Positions 26,879-34,955 of a stretch of DNA of 42,442 bases are shown here, piece after piece (position 1 is the stretch's first letter; each line of letters begins with the position of its first letter). Position numbers and translations under genes: made by a program. Source of the DNA: JBBSTY01 sp038235385 (lineage in GTDB: Bacteria > Actinomycetota > Acidimicrobiia > Acidimicrobiales > Acidimicrobilacustridaceae); contig JBBSTY010000014.1 of assembly GCA_038235385.1 (NCBI GenBank), forward strand, positions 1 through 42,442. Reading direction: 5' to 3'. Under the pieces are notes generated by a model. It was not told the DNA's origin and ran no database searches. It saw nothing but the letters and a program-made list of their open reading frames with translations.

Positions 26879-28168
26879 TCATCGCCCGGTGGGAACGCCG
26901 ACGTCGAGCAGGGTGAGGTCGGCGAGCGTCTCGCGCCGAACCACGAGGCGGGCCTCACCGTCGCGCACGAACACGACGGGAGGACGGGTGACTTTGTTGT
27001 AGTTGCTGCCCATCGAGTGCCCGTACGCACCGGTGACCGGCGTGCACAGGATGTCGCCGACGGCGAGGTCGTCGGGGACCCGGGCGTCGCGCACGAGCAG
27101 GTCCCCGGACTCGCAGTGCTTGCCGACCACCGTGACGGTGAGCGGCCGCTCGGAGTCGACGGCGCGAGGCAGGAACGCTTCGTAGCCGGCCCCGTAGAGC
27201 ACGGGTCGGGGGTTGTCGCTCATGCCGCCGTCGACGGCGACGTAGGTGCGGATGTCGGGGATCTCCTTGACCGTGCCGACGGTGTAGAGGGTGACCCCGG
27301 CCTGGGCGACGATCGCTCGTCCGGGTTCCACGTGGATGGTGGCCTCGATCCCGGTCGCCTCCACCGCCCGCTTCACCGCGTCGGCCCAGGCGCCGAACGT
27401 GGGCGCCGATTCGTCGTTGAGGTACGCGACGCCGATGCCGCCACCCACCGACAGCTCCGGGAGGCGGTGCTCGTGGAACCAGGGCGCGAGCACGGCGATG
27501 GCCCGCTCGAAGAACCGGGCGTCGAAGATCTGACTGCCGATGTGCATGTGCAGCCCGACCAGGTCCATCGCCGGTGAGGTCCGGGCGCGGTCGAAGGCCA
27601 CCTGCGCGTCCCCGGTGTGGACGCCGAACCCGAACTTGGAGTCGTCCTGGCCCGTCTGCACGAACTCGTGGGTGTGCGCCTCGATCCCGGGGGTCAGACG
27701 GATGAGGACGGTGGGCACCGGCAACCCGTCGGCGACCAGCTGCTCGATGCGATCCATCTCGTCGAACGAGTCGACGATGATGCGGTGGACGCCCTCGGCC
27801 ATCGCTCGCGACAGCTCCTCGAGCGACTTGTTGTTGCCGTGGAGGATGAGCGAGTCGGCGGGTACGCCGGCGACTCGGGCGATGTGGTACTCACCCGCGG
27901 TGGAGACGTCGAGGTTCATCCCCTCCTCGTGGGCGAGCCGCGCCATGGCGACGCAGAGGAACGCCTTGGTGGCGTACGAGGCGCCACCCGGGCCGAACGC
28001 CGCCACCGCCTCGCGGCACCGGGCACGGAGATGGTCCTCGTCGTAGACGAACAACGGCGTGCCGAACTCGCCGGCCAGCTCGATGAGGTCCCGGCCGCCG
28101 ATCGACAGACGTCCGGTGTCGGAGACCGACGCGGTGGACGGGAGCAACGATCGCTCGAGAGCGCTCAC
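26879..28168 (-). CDS. lysA: Diaminopimelate decarboxylase
   Basis: 429-residue PLP enzyme of the alanine racemase-like barrel fold, making lysine from meso-diaminopimelate in the last step of the pathway. PLP lysine Lys68 lies in SYATKAF. The phosphate and Gly-rich loop is ELSVGGGIGVAY, and the partner active-site segment CESGDLLVRDARVP holds the Cys that completes the dimer site. The GTG (VSALERSLLPS) overlaps the argS stop by three bases, so argS and lysA are coupled as in mycobacteria and corynebacteria, where argS-lysA is a known operon. Confidence 0.97.
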   Translation of the reverse strand: MSALERSLLPSTASVSDTGRLSIGGRDLIELAGEFGTPLFVYDEDHLRARCREAVAAFGPGGASYATKAFLCVAMARLAHEEGMNLDVSTAGEYHIARVAGVPADSLILHGNNKSLEELSRAMAEGVHRIIVDSFDEMDRIEQLVADGLPVPTVLIRLTPGIEAHTHEFVQTGQDDSKFGFGVHTGDAQVAFDRARTSPAMDLVGLHMHIGSQIFDARFFERAIAVLAPWFHEHRLPELSVGGGIGVAYLNDESAPTFGAWADAVKRAVEATGIEATIHVEPGRAIVAQAGVTLYTVGTVKEIPDIRTYVAVDGGMSDNPRPVLYGAGYEAFLPRAVDSERPLTVTVVGKHCESGDLLVRDARVPDDLAVGDILCTPVTGAYGHSMGSNYNKVTRPPVVFVRDGEARLVVRRETLADLTLLDVGVPTGR

Positions 28169-29772
28169 ATGGACTCCGGCGCGCTGACGCCGAGCAGGTC
28201 GAGACCGATCACGAGGCCGATCTCGGCTGCCTCGACCAACCAGAGGCGAGCCTGGGTGAGATCGGGCGCGATCCCGTCGCCGAGCACGTAGCAGTCGTGG
28301 TAGAAGCCGTGGACCGCACCCGCGAGCTCGCGCACCCAGGTGCTGATCTTGTGCGGCGCACGCTCGGCGTTGGCCAGCAGCACCAGCTCGGGCAGCTCGG
28401 ACAACGAGCGCAGGACGGCGAGCTCGCGCTCGTGCACCAGCAGGGAGGTGTCGACCTCGCGGTAGGCGATGCGTTCGACGCCCCGCTCGGCGGCGACGCG
28501 CCCGATCGATCGGATGCGGGCATGTGCCATCTGCACGTAGAAGACGGGGTTCTCCATGGCCTGGCTCTTGACCACGTCGATGTCGAAGGTCTGGGAGGTG
28601 TCGACCGACTGGAGCAGGAAGGTGAGCCGAGCCGAGTCCGCGCCGACCTCGTCGACGACCTCCTGCAGCTCGATGATGTCGCCGGTCCGCTTCGAGATCT
28701 TGACCTCCTCGCCGTTGCGGACGAGCTTCACCAACTGGGTGAGCTCGACCTCGAGATCCTCGGCGGCACGGCCGAGCGCCATGGTGGCCGCCCGGAGGCG
28801 CTGCACGTAGCCGTGGTGGTCGGCGCCCCAGATGTCGATCAGCAGGTCCGCCCCCCGCTCGAACTTGTCGCGGTGATAGGCGATGTCGGGCAGGAGGTAG
28901 GTGAACTCGCCATCGGACTTGACCAGCACGCGGTCCTTGTCGTCGCCGTAGGTGGTGCTCCGCAACCACACCGCGCCGTCCCCGTCGTAGGCCATGTCGC
29001 GATCGCGCAGGTCTCCCAACGTGGCTTCGACGGCGCCGCGATCGACCAGCGACCGCTCGCTGAACCAGGTGTCGAACGTGATGTTCATGGCCCCGAGCAC
29101 CCGGCGGTGCGACTCGATCGCCCGGGCCTCGGCCCACTCGCGCGGGTCGACGTCGGCCGGCAGCTCCGCCGCCCAGTCGATGATGTACTGGCCGAAGTAG
29201 CCCCCTTCAGGCGGCTCGTCGCCGCGGGCCCGGGCGAGCAGCGAGTCGACGTACTTCTGCATCTGCGTGCCGCGGTCGTTGAGGTAGTACTCGCGGGTGA
29301 CGTCGTACCCCCACCGGTCGAGCAGGCGCCCCACCGAATCGCCGTAGGCCGCGTTGCGACCGTGGCCCACGTGGAGGGGGCCGGTGGGGTTGGCACTGAC
29401 CCACTCGACGGTCACGGTCGTGCCGGCACCGACGGCGTGACGGGCGTACCCGTCGGCGCCGGCGCCGATCACGTCGTCGAGCACGGCGTGGAGCCACGAC
29501 TCGGCGAGGCGGAAGTTCACGAACCCGGGTCCGGCGATCTCGACTGCGGTGACATGGGCGGGCGGCGTGGCGGCGAGGTGATCGGCGAGTTGCTGCGCGA
29601 GCTCGCGTGGGTTGCGCCCGGCGTTCTTCGCCGTCGCCAGGGCCACGTTGGAGGACCAGTCGCCGTGCTCACGTCGAGCGGGCCGCTCGAGGTTGATCGT
29701 CTCGGGCAGCGGCTCGACGTCGAGAGCGACGAGGGCGGCCCGGATGGCGTCGGTGAGCTGGTCGCGGATCAC
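28165..29772 (-). CDS. argS: Arginyl-tRNA synthetase
   Basis: 535-residue class I synthetase charging tRNA-Arg. Order: the Add-1 N-terminal tRNA-binding domain, the HIGH-type motif HVGH (134-137, in ANPTGPLHVGHGRN), the Rossmann catalytic domain, the KMSK-like segment VKISKRTGD, and the C-terminal anticodon-binding DALR domain. The GTG start has a GGAAAGGAACCCC ribosome site. A TACCAT box at 29823-29828 could add a local promoter. A tRNA-Arg gene lies 163 bases upstream on the same strand. Confidence 0.97.
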   Translation of the reverse strand: MIRDQLTDAIRAALVALDVEPLPETINLERPARREHGDWSSNVALATAKNAGRNPRELAQQLADHLAATPPAHVTAVEIAGPGFVNFRLAESWLHAVLDDVIGAGADGYARHAVGAGTTVTVEWVSANPTGPLHVGHGRNAAYGDSVGRLLDRWGYDVTREYYLNDRGTQMQKYVDSLLARARGDEPPEGGYFGQYIIDWAAELPADVDPREWAEARAIESHRRVLGAMNITFDTWFSERSLVDRGAVEATLGDLRDRDMAYDGDGAVWLRSTTYGDDKDRVLVKSDGEFTYLLPDIAYHRDKFERGADLLIDIWGADHHGYVQRLRAATMALGRAAEDLEVELTQLVKLVRNGEEVKISKRTGDIIELQEVVDEVGADSARLTFLLQSVDTSQTFDIDVVKSQAMENPVFYVQMAHARIRSIGRVAAERGVERIAYREVDTSLLVHERELAVLRSLSELPELVLLANAERAPHKISTWVRELAGAVHGFYHDCYVLGDGIAPDLTQARLWLVEAAEIGLVIGLDLLGVSAPESM

Positions 29773-29935
29773 GGGGTTCCTTTCCGGCGCACGCTCGGCC
29801 GGCGGCCGAGACGGGTGGCGGCATGGTACCGACCTCGTCGCGCCTCTCCGGCGTCGTTGCGCCGTCGTGCGGAGCGGAACCCGATCCCCGACCGATCACC
29901 GGGTACCGGTGGACACGTGTCGGTTCCCGCTGCGG

Positions 29936-30010
29936 TGGTGCCCTCGGCGCGATTCGAACGCGCGCACACGCCTCCGGAGGGCGATGCTCTATCCCCTGAG
30001 CTACGAGGGC
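29936..30010 (-). tRNA. tRNA-Arg(CCG)
   Basis: On the minus strand the cloverleaf folds with acceptor GCCCTCG/CGAGGGC, D arm GCTC-AGGGGATA-GAGC, anticodon loop CTCCGGA (anticodon CCG, reading CGG), and T arm GCGCG-TTCGAAT-CGCGC, then discriminator A and a genomic CCA. The top anticodon-stem pair (27-43) is T-T, a mismatch. All other stem pairs are Watson-Crick. CGG is a frequent Arg codon in such high-GC genomes. Confidence 0.95.
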
Positions 30011-30019
30011 GGGAGGAGG

Positions 30020-30050
30020 ATCGTAGCGCAGTGCGCCGCAGGCACCCCAA
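30020..30050 (-). promoter_or_regulatory. Candidate tRNA-Arg promoter
   Basis: TACGAT (30020-30025) ends 9 bases upstream of the tRNA 5' end on the minus strand. A -35-like TTGGGG (30045-30050) lies 19 bases further. The position fits a short-leader tRNA promoter in the 60-base gap after the LCP gene. Confidence 0.42.
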
Positions 30051-30070
30051 GCCGCGCGGCGTCGGCGGCG

Positions 30071-31609
30071 TCAGTCGCAGGTGACGCCGTCGGGCGGCTG
30101 CCCGGGGATCACCCCGACCGTCTCGGTTCCGTCGTTGGTCGGGGTGATGTCGGGGTTCTCGTTCGCCCGCGACGTTCCCGATCCCGAGCTCGAGCCCGAC
30201 GGGTTCGACGACGCCGCGCCGAGATCGCTGGGGTCGATCTCGATCGTCCGGGCGGGTGCGGATCGACGGATCGTCGTGAAGTCCGCCCCGGTCACGAGTA
30301 CCACCTGGCCCGCGGGGTAGGAACGGTCCTCGACGAGGTCCGCTCCGCTCGTGAGGTGCCGGCCGATCTGATCCGCGGCCTGGATCGAACCGGGGGCGTA
30401 GCGCACCTCGGTCCTGGCGATGCTCGACCCGTGGTCGCGGGCAGCGGAGACCTCGAAGCCGATGGCCTCGAACGCCTTCTGCGCCTCGGACGCCTGGCTC
30501 TTGACCCCGCTGCCGTTCTCCACGGCGAAGGTGACGGCGGCGGGATCGAGATCGCCGATGACCTCGGCGGTCGGCTCGGCCGGCGCGATGCCTCGGAACC
30601 GGTCGAGCACGTGCTCGGCACCGGCATCGTCGAGCTTCAGGACGGCGGCACCGCCGTCGGTGAAGTACCCGGTGGTGGGGAGGGTCCAGCTCTTGATCGA
30701 GTCCCCTTCGAACTGGCCCATGCGTTGGCCCATGGCGACCACCTTGGTGATCTCGCTGTCGTCGTCGAGCTTGACGTAGTCCTGCGCGACGTTGATGAGG
30801 TCGTTGGTGACGAGCGGGTCCGAGAACGCCTTCTTGGCGGCCTGATCGAACATGCGGCGCATGAAGAACTGCTGGCGGGAGATCCGGCCGAGGTCGCCGC
30901 TCGGGTCGTCGATCCAGCTGACCCCGTTGCTGTAGCGGAGGTGGCGCGACCGGGCGAACGCGAGCGCCTGCTGACCGTTCAGGGTCTGGCATCCGGTGTC
31001 GGAGATGACGAGCCCGGAGTTGTCGTCGAGCATCGGGTGGTCGAAGTACATCGGCACGCCGCCGACGGCATCGACGATCCCCTCGAAGCTGGCGAAGTTG
31101 ATCTCGGCGTAGTGGTTGATGTCGATGTCGAAGTTCGTCTTGATCGTGTCGATCAGTCGCTGTGGCCCGTCGTCGTAGCTGTACGCCGTGTTGATGCGCT
31201 CCTTGTGGCCGGCGCGGGCGATGTCGACCCACAGGTCCCGTTGGAGCGACAAGATGTCGAGCGTGTTCGCCCGGGGATCGAACCGGACGACCATGATCGT
31301 GTCGGAGCGCTCGCCGCCGGGGTCGTCCTCGCCGTGGAAGACCGCCGCGTTGGGATCGTCCTCGGCGACCACGTCACGGCTGTCGGAGCCGACGATCAAC
31401 CAGTTCTGCGGGTCGAGCTCGGTGGCGCTCACCAGGTCGACGTTCTCGCGCTCGATCTGTTGGAGCTTCCACGCCTGGTACCCGATGAAGGTCACCGCCG
31501 TGATGCACCCCATCACGGCGAGGACGCCGAGGGACAGGATGATCAGTTGACGACCCGACCGGCGGTACACCCCGTCGTCGTCTGCGGAGTTCGAGGTTCG
31601 CCGAGACAT
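30071..31609 (-). CDS. LytR-CpsA-Psr family cell-wall glycopolymer ligase
   Basis: 512 residues: a cytoplasmic Arg-rich start, one membrane helix at about 20-43, then an exported LCP domain (SDTIMVVRFDPRANTLDIL, SLQRDLWVDIARAGHKERIN) with the conserved Asp and Arg residues that bind polyprenyl pyrophosphate and Mg. A LytR_C domain follows (VTFAVENGSGVKSQASEAQK), then a Ser/Gly/Pro/Thr-rich tail ending in Cys-Asp. LCP enzymes move glycopolymers from lipid carriers to peptidoglycan; in actinobacteria this joins arabinogalactan. It could use a carrier product begun by WecA elsewhere in this window (inference). The Ser/Thr-rich tail may be glycosylated. Confidence 0.93.
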   Translation of the reverse strand: MSRRTSNSADDDGVYRRSGRQLIILSLGVLAVMGCITAVTFIGYQAWKLQQIERENVDLVSATELDPQNWLIVGSDSRDVVAEDDPNAAVFHGEDDPGGERSDTIMVVRFDPRANTLDILSLQRDLWVDIARAGHKERINTAYSYDDGPQRLIDTIKTNFDIDINHYAEINFASFEGIVDAVGGVPMYFDHPMLDDNSGLVISDTGCQTLNGQQALAFARSRHLRYSNGVSWIDDPSGDLGRISRQQFFMRRMFDQAAKKAFSDPLVTNDLINVAQDYVKLDDDSEITKVVAMGQRMGQFEGDSIKSWTLPTTGYFTDGGAAVLKLDDAGAEHVLDRFRGIAPAEPTAEVIGDLDPAAVTFAVENGSGVKSQASEAQKAFEAIGFEVSAARDHGSSIARTEVRYAPGSIQAADQIGRHLTSGADLVEDRSYPAGQVVLVTGADFTTIRRSAPARTIEIDPSDLGAASSNPSGSSSGSGTSRANENPDITPTNDGTETVGVIPGQPPDGVTCD

Positions 31610-31648
31610 GCGGACGAGAGGCTAACGCTGCGTCATCCGATCGTCACG

Positions 31649-31837
31649 TCACCAGGAACAGGTGTTCGGGCACACGTGACCGCCGTCGCAGGTGCTCGCC
31701 GTCCTCCGCGGCGCGGTCAGGTCGGGGTGTCGCCCAAGTCGACGGCGACGGGCCGAGGCGTACCTGGACACGAAGATGATCGCCCCGATGGAGAAGACCG
31801 CGCTGGCAACGATGACGACGATGGTCATGACGCCCAC
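31649..31837 (-). CDS. Small single-pass membrane protein
   Basis: 62 residues from the GTG at 31837 (59 from the ATG at 31828). One membrane helix (TIVVIVASAVFSIGAIIFV) is followed by an Arg cluster and a tail with three Cys (CDGGHVCPNTCSW) ending in Trp. Third codon positions are G/C-rich in the helix part, as in real genes here. A TAACCT box ends 7 bases before the GTG, so translation may be leaderless. It lies 39 bases upstream of the LCP gene on the same strand. Function unknown; similarity not judged. Confidence 0.5.
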   Translation of the reverse strand: MGVMTIVVIVASAVFSIGAIIFVSRYASARRRRLGRHPDLTAPRRTASTCDGGHVCPNTCSW

Positions 31838-31914
31838 GGGCGGCAGGTTACCCCTGCTTCCACACCCAACGCGGGAAGGGCTCCATGCATGGCATCACCA
31901 CGCAGCAGCGGCTC

Positions 31915-33162
31915 CTATCTGGCCGCCTCGACCTTCGGTTCCTTGGGGAGACCGAGGAAGCGCTCGCCGACGATGTTGCGTTGGATCTGGGCGGTGCCGC
32001 CCCAGATCGTCTCCGAGCGCGAGAAGAAGAACGACGACTGCAGCGGCGTTGCCGGGTACTTCGGGTTCGCCGCCCGCAGGCCGTAGCCGGGCACCGCTTC
32101 CTCCCGATCCGGATCGGCGGTGAGGATCTGGCCCTCCATGCCCAGCACGTCCATGGCCAGCTCCATGACCCGCTGGTGATATTCGCTCCAGAACATCTTG
32201 TTGGTCATGCCGAGCGCGGCGATCGACGGGTCCTTCTTGGATTGGACGACGGCAGTGAGGCTGCGGAGGCCGTTGATGCGCATGATCTGGACGTTGGAGT
32301 ACGCCCACGCGATGCGCTGACGGATCAGCGGATCGTCGATGGCCCCGTTCGCCCTGGCCGCGGCGACGATGCTGTCGAGCTCCTTCTCGAAGCGGCGGTA
32401 CCCGGTGGTGGCCGACGTGCCTCGCTCGAAGCCGAGGGTGGTCATGGCGACGTTCCACCCGTTGTTGAGCCCACCAACGACGTTGTCCTTGGGACAGCGC
32501 GCATCGGTGAAGAACACCTCGCAGAACTCCGCCGATCCGTCGACCTGCTCGATGGGTCGCACCTCGACGCCTGGTTGCTTCATGGGCGCCAGGAGGTAGG
32601 AGATCCCCTTGTGCTTGGACGCATCGGGATCGGTGCGGCACAGGATGAAGATGTAGTCGGCGACGAACCCCTGGGTGGTCCAGATCTTCTGCCCGTTGAT
32701 CACCCACTCGTCGCCGTCGAGCACGGCCTTGGTGCTGAGGTTGGCCAGGTCCGAGCCGGCGTCGGGCTCACTGAACCCCTGACACCACGCGATCTCGCCC
32801 GAGAGGATCTTCGGGAGGAAGAACCGCTTCTGCTCCTCGGTCCCCCACTGCAGGATCGTCGGCCCGACGAGGGTGTCGCCGAAGAAATCGGCGCGCATCG
32901 GGGCGCCCGCCTTGGCGAACTCCTCGTTGAGGACCACCGCTTCCATGGTCGAGAGGCCCTTGCCGCCGTACTCGGTCGGCCACGTGGCACAGATCCACCC
33001 GCCCTCGAAGAGGGTTGCGGTCCACTGCGCGTTCCACGCGCTGCGCTCCTCGGGGGACATCTCGAAACCGTCGTCGAACCAACCGTCGGGGAGGTGGTCG
33101 TGGAGCCACTGGCGAATCTCGGTCCGGAACGTCTCGGCCTCGGGGGGGTAGTTCAGATCCAT
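31915..33162 (-). CDS. Acyl-CoA dehydrogenase family protein
   Basis: 415-residue flavoenzyme of the acyl-CoA dehydrogenase fold: helical N-terminal domain, beta domain with GFSEPDAGSDLANLST and KIWTTQGF, and C-terminal helical FAD domain ending AQIQRNIVGERFLGLPKEP. In many family members a catalytic Glu precedes the GT of this last motif; here the sequence is IWGGTAQIQ with Gly. The base may be elsewhere, as in isovaleryl-type members, or supplied by a partner subunit. The ATG at 33162 (MDLNYPPEAETFR) has no strong ribosome site. Likely role: beta-oxidation of fatty, branched or sterol acyl-CoA. Electrons would pass to ETF, whose alpha gene lies at the right edge. Confidence 0.93.
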   Translation of the reverse strand: MDLNYPPEAETFRTEIRQWLHDHLPDGWFDDGFEMSPEERSAWNAQWTATLFEGGWICATWPTEYGGKGLSTMEAVVLNEEFAKAGAPMRADFFGDTLVGPTILQWGTEEQKRFFLPKILSGEIAWCQGFSEPDAGSDLANLSTKAVLDGDEWVINGQKIWTTQGFVADYIFILCRTDPDASKHKGISYLLAPMKQPGVEVRPIEQVDGSAEFCEVFFTDARCPKDNVVGGLNNGWNVAMTTLGFERGTSATTGYRRFEKELDSIVAAARANGAIDDPLIRQRIAWAYSNVQIMRINGLRSLTAVVQSKKDPSIAALGMTNKMFWSEYHQRVMELAMDVLGMEGQILTADPDREEAVPGYGLRAANPKYPATPLQSSFFFSRSETIWGGTAQIQRNIVGERFLGLPKEPKVEAAR

Positions 33163-33216
33163 GCGGCAATCTTGACGCTTCGACACCGATCGGGCGAACT
33201 CGGGCGCCACGGACCG

Positions 33217-34824
33217 TCAGGCACGTCGACGGGCCTCCTCGGGGACCTCCATCGGATCCACCGGACGGTCGGGGATCACCACCGCCAGCTCGCCGGCGCC
33301 GATCACCCGGGCGCCGACGTCGAGCGATCCGAGCGCATCGGTCAACGTGTCGAGTTGGGTCCCGGCATCGACGACCCAGGCCGATCGCGGGCTCGCCCGA
33401 ACGAACGCCGAGTACGGCTCGTACCGCGGGACGCCCGACGAGCTCGTCGCGATGACGCGCTCGTCGCTCTCGAACGTCAACCGGTAGGCGACCCAGTAGT
33501 CGCCGTAGGCCGCGTCGATCCCCTCGCGTTCGAGGACGTCGATGGCCGGAGCGAGATCGCCCACGCCGCCGACCCGATCGCCACCCCGGTCGACCTCCGA
33601 GATCACGTACAACCGCTGCAACCCGACCACGCTCACGACGAGCGCGACGACCAGCACGATGGCCGCCGCACGCGAGGAGCCCACCACCCGGGCCAGCACG
33701 AGGGCCACGAACGGCACGACGAAGAACACGTACCGGAAGGTCCCGTCGTTCATGGCGAAGGGCACCGCGGCGTAGATGAACGGGAACGCCAGGAGGCCGA
33801 TCGCGGCCCACCCGGCCGACCGGCCGCGCCGGGCGTCGGACCACGACCGCCGCAACGACCAGGCCATCGCGCCCAGGATCACGAGGTAGGCGATGACGCC
33901 GAACGTCCCCGCGATCCAGTCGTGGGTGTAGATGGCGCGGAACCCGAGCGCACCGGGAAGGCCCTCGGTGAAGAAGTACTGGAGGCGACTGGAGTAGGTG
34001 CCGGTGACGGGGAAGTCGACCGCGACGCGCATCGACTCGCCGCCGGACTCGACGTAGTCCGTGATCATGGGCCAGGCGCCGACGACGCACATGGCCACGG
34101 CGATCGGCGCCCCTCGCAGGAGCTCCTTCCAGCGGGCCGGGAGCCGTCGGTCGACGAGCACGACCGCAGCGGCAGGAACGACGAAGTAGGCCACGTTGGT
34201 GCTCGTCCATGCGCCGATGCCGAGCGCGAGACCGAGCACGGCGAAGTCGCGGATCCGCCCGTCCGCACGCACCCGGTGCGCCGCCAACCCGAGGACGAGC
34301 CCGATCGTGATGGTCGGTGTGTAGAACAACTGCGCGTGCAGGCCCCACCACAGCGACGCCGGGGGCGCCACCCACACCAGGAGCCCGGCGAGCTGGGCTC
34401 GGCTCTCGGTCAGCCAACGTCGGCCCAGGCGCCACACGAGCGCGGCGTTGGTGACGACCAGGATCAGGTTCGGGACCCGCATGGCCGGGATCGACCACCC
34501 GAAGATCTTCGTGCTGACCAGAACCGGAAGGACCTCGATCGTCCCCCCGTAGTGCTGCCCCCAGAAGTAGACGGGGAACCCGTCGCCGGCGATGTGCCTG
34601 GCCATGAGCGCGGTGATGACCTCGTCGGAGTCGGCACGTCCCAGCGGCGAGAACAAGATCGCCGCACGCACCGCCACGCCTGCGAGCACCGCGGCGACGA
34701 CGATCCCGCGGTGCAGCCCGGCATCGAGGCCACGATCGGGGACGAGGTCGGTCGCGCCGTCGGCGGCGTCGGCGGAGTCGGCGATCGGTTCGTCGGTCGG
34801 TTCGGCGGCTCTCAGGTCGGTCAT
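33217..34824 (-). CDS. GT-C type polytopic membrane glycosyltransferase
   Basis: 535 residues with about ten to eleven membrane helices and a C-terminal outside domain of about 110 residues. The first outside loop has the acidic motif GRADSDEVITALMARHI and then FWGQHYGGTIEVLP. This is the usual GT-C layout, in which the acidic residues contact a polyprenyl-phosphate sugar donor and metal. It resembles the PMT/ArnT-like group and probably moves a sugar onto a protein or cell-wall lipid outside the membrane; donor and acceptor are unknown. Candidate -10 TACGAT is at 34861-34866. Divergent from the FrhB-type gene. Confidence 0.82.
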   Translation of the reverse strand: MTDLRAAEPTDEPIADSADAADGATDLVPDRGLDAGLHRGIVVAAVLAGVAVRAAILFSPLGRADSDEVITALMARHIAGDGFPVYFWGQHYGGTIEVLPVLVSTKIFGWSIPAMRVPNLILVVTNAALVWRLGRRWLTESRAQLAGLLVWVAPPASLWWGLHAQLFYTPTITIGLVLGLAAHRVRADGRIRDFAVLGLALGIGAWTSTNVAYFVVPAAAVVLVDRRLPARWKELLRGAPIAVAMCVVGAWPMITDYVESGGESMRVAVDFPVTGTYSSRLQYFFTEGLPGALGFRAIYTHDWIAGTFGVIAYLVILGAMAWSLRRSWSDARRGRSAGWAAIGLLAFPFIYAAVPFAMNDGTFRYVFFVVPFVALVLARVVGSSRAAAIVLVVALVVSVVGLQRLYVISEVDRGGDRVGGVGDLAPAIDVLEREGIDAAYGDYWVAYRLTFESDERVIATSSSGVPRYEPYSAFVRASPRSAWVVDAGTQLDTLTDALGSLDVGARVIGAGELAVVIPDRPVDPMEVPEEARRRA

Positions 34825-34881
34825 GCGGAAGGGATCACCGGGTCACCGGCGAGCTCGCCCATCGTAGGGGCGCGCTCGAGC

Positions 34882-34920
34882 ACATCTCGGGCGCACCGGT
34901 GCGCTCGTGCGCCGAGATGT
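34882..34920. promoter_or_regulatory. Long inverted repeat in divergent promoter region
   Basis: ACATCTCGG-G-CGCAC (34882-34896) pairs with GTGCG-CCGAGATGT (34907-34920), perfect except for a single bulged G, around a 10-base loop. It stands between the candidate -10 of the glycosyltransferase gene (34861-34866) and the candidate promoter of the FrhB-type gene. It could be an operator for a dimeric regulator or a hairpin. Confidence 0.6.
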
Positions 34921-34925
34921 TCCGA

Positions 34926-34948
34926 TCCGAAGGAAGGTTGCGTAGGCT
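34926..34948 (+). promoter_or_regulatory. Candidate leaderless promoter of the FrhB-type gene
   Basis: TAGGCT (34943-34948) ends 7 bases before the ATG at 34956, so a transcript would begin at or next to the start codon. TTCCGA lies 17 bases upstream as a weak -35. The AGGAAGG at about 34930 is too far from the ATG to act as a normal ribosome site. Confidence 0.42.
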
Positions 34949-34955
34949 CCGAGCC

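Noticed and set aside
24518..27577. A 1019-residue plus-strand frame opposite lacZ and lysA
   Set aside because: Antisense to GH2 and PLP enzymes with intact motifs; no family signal of its own.
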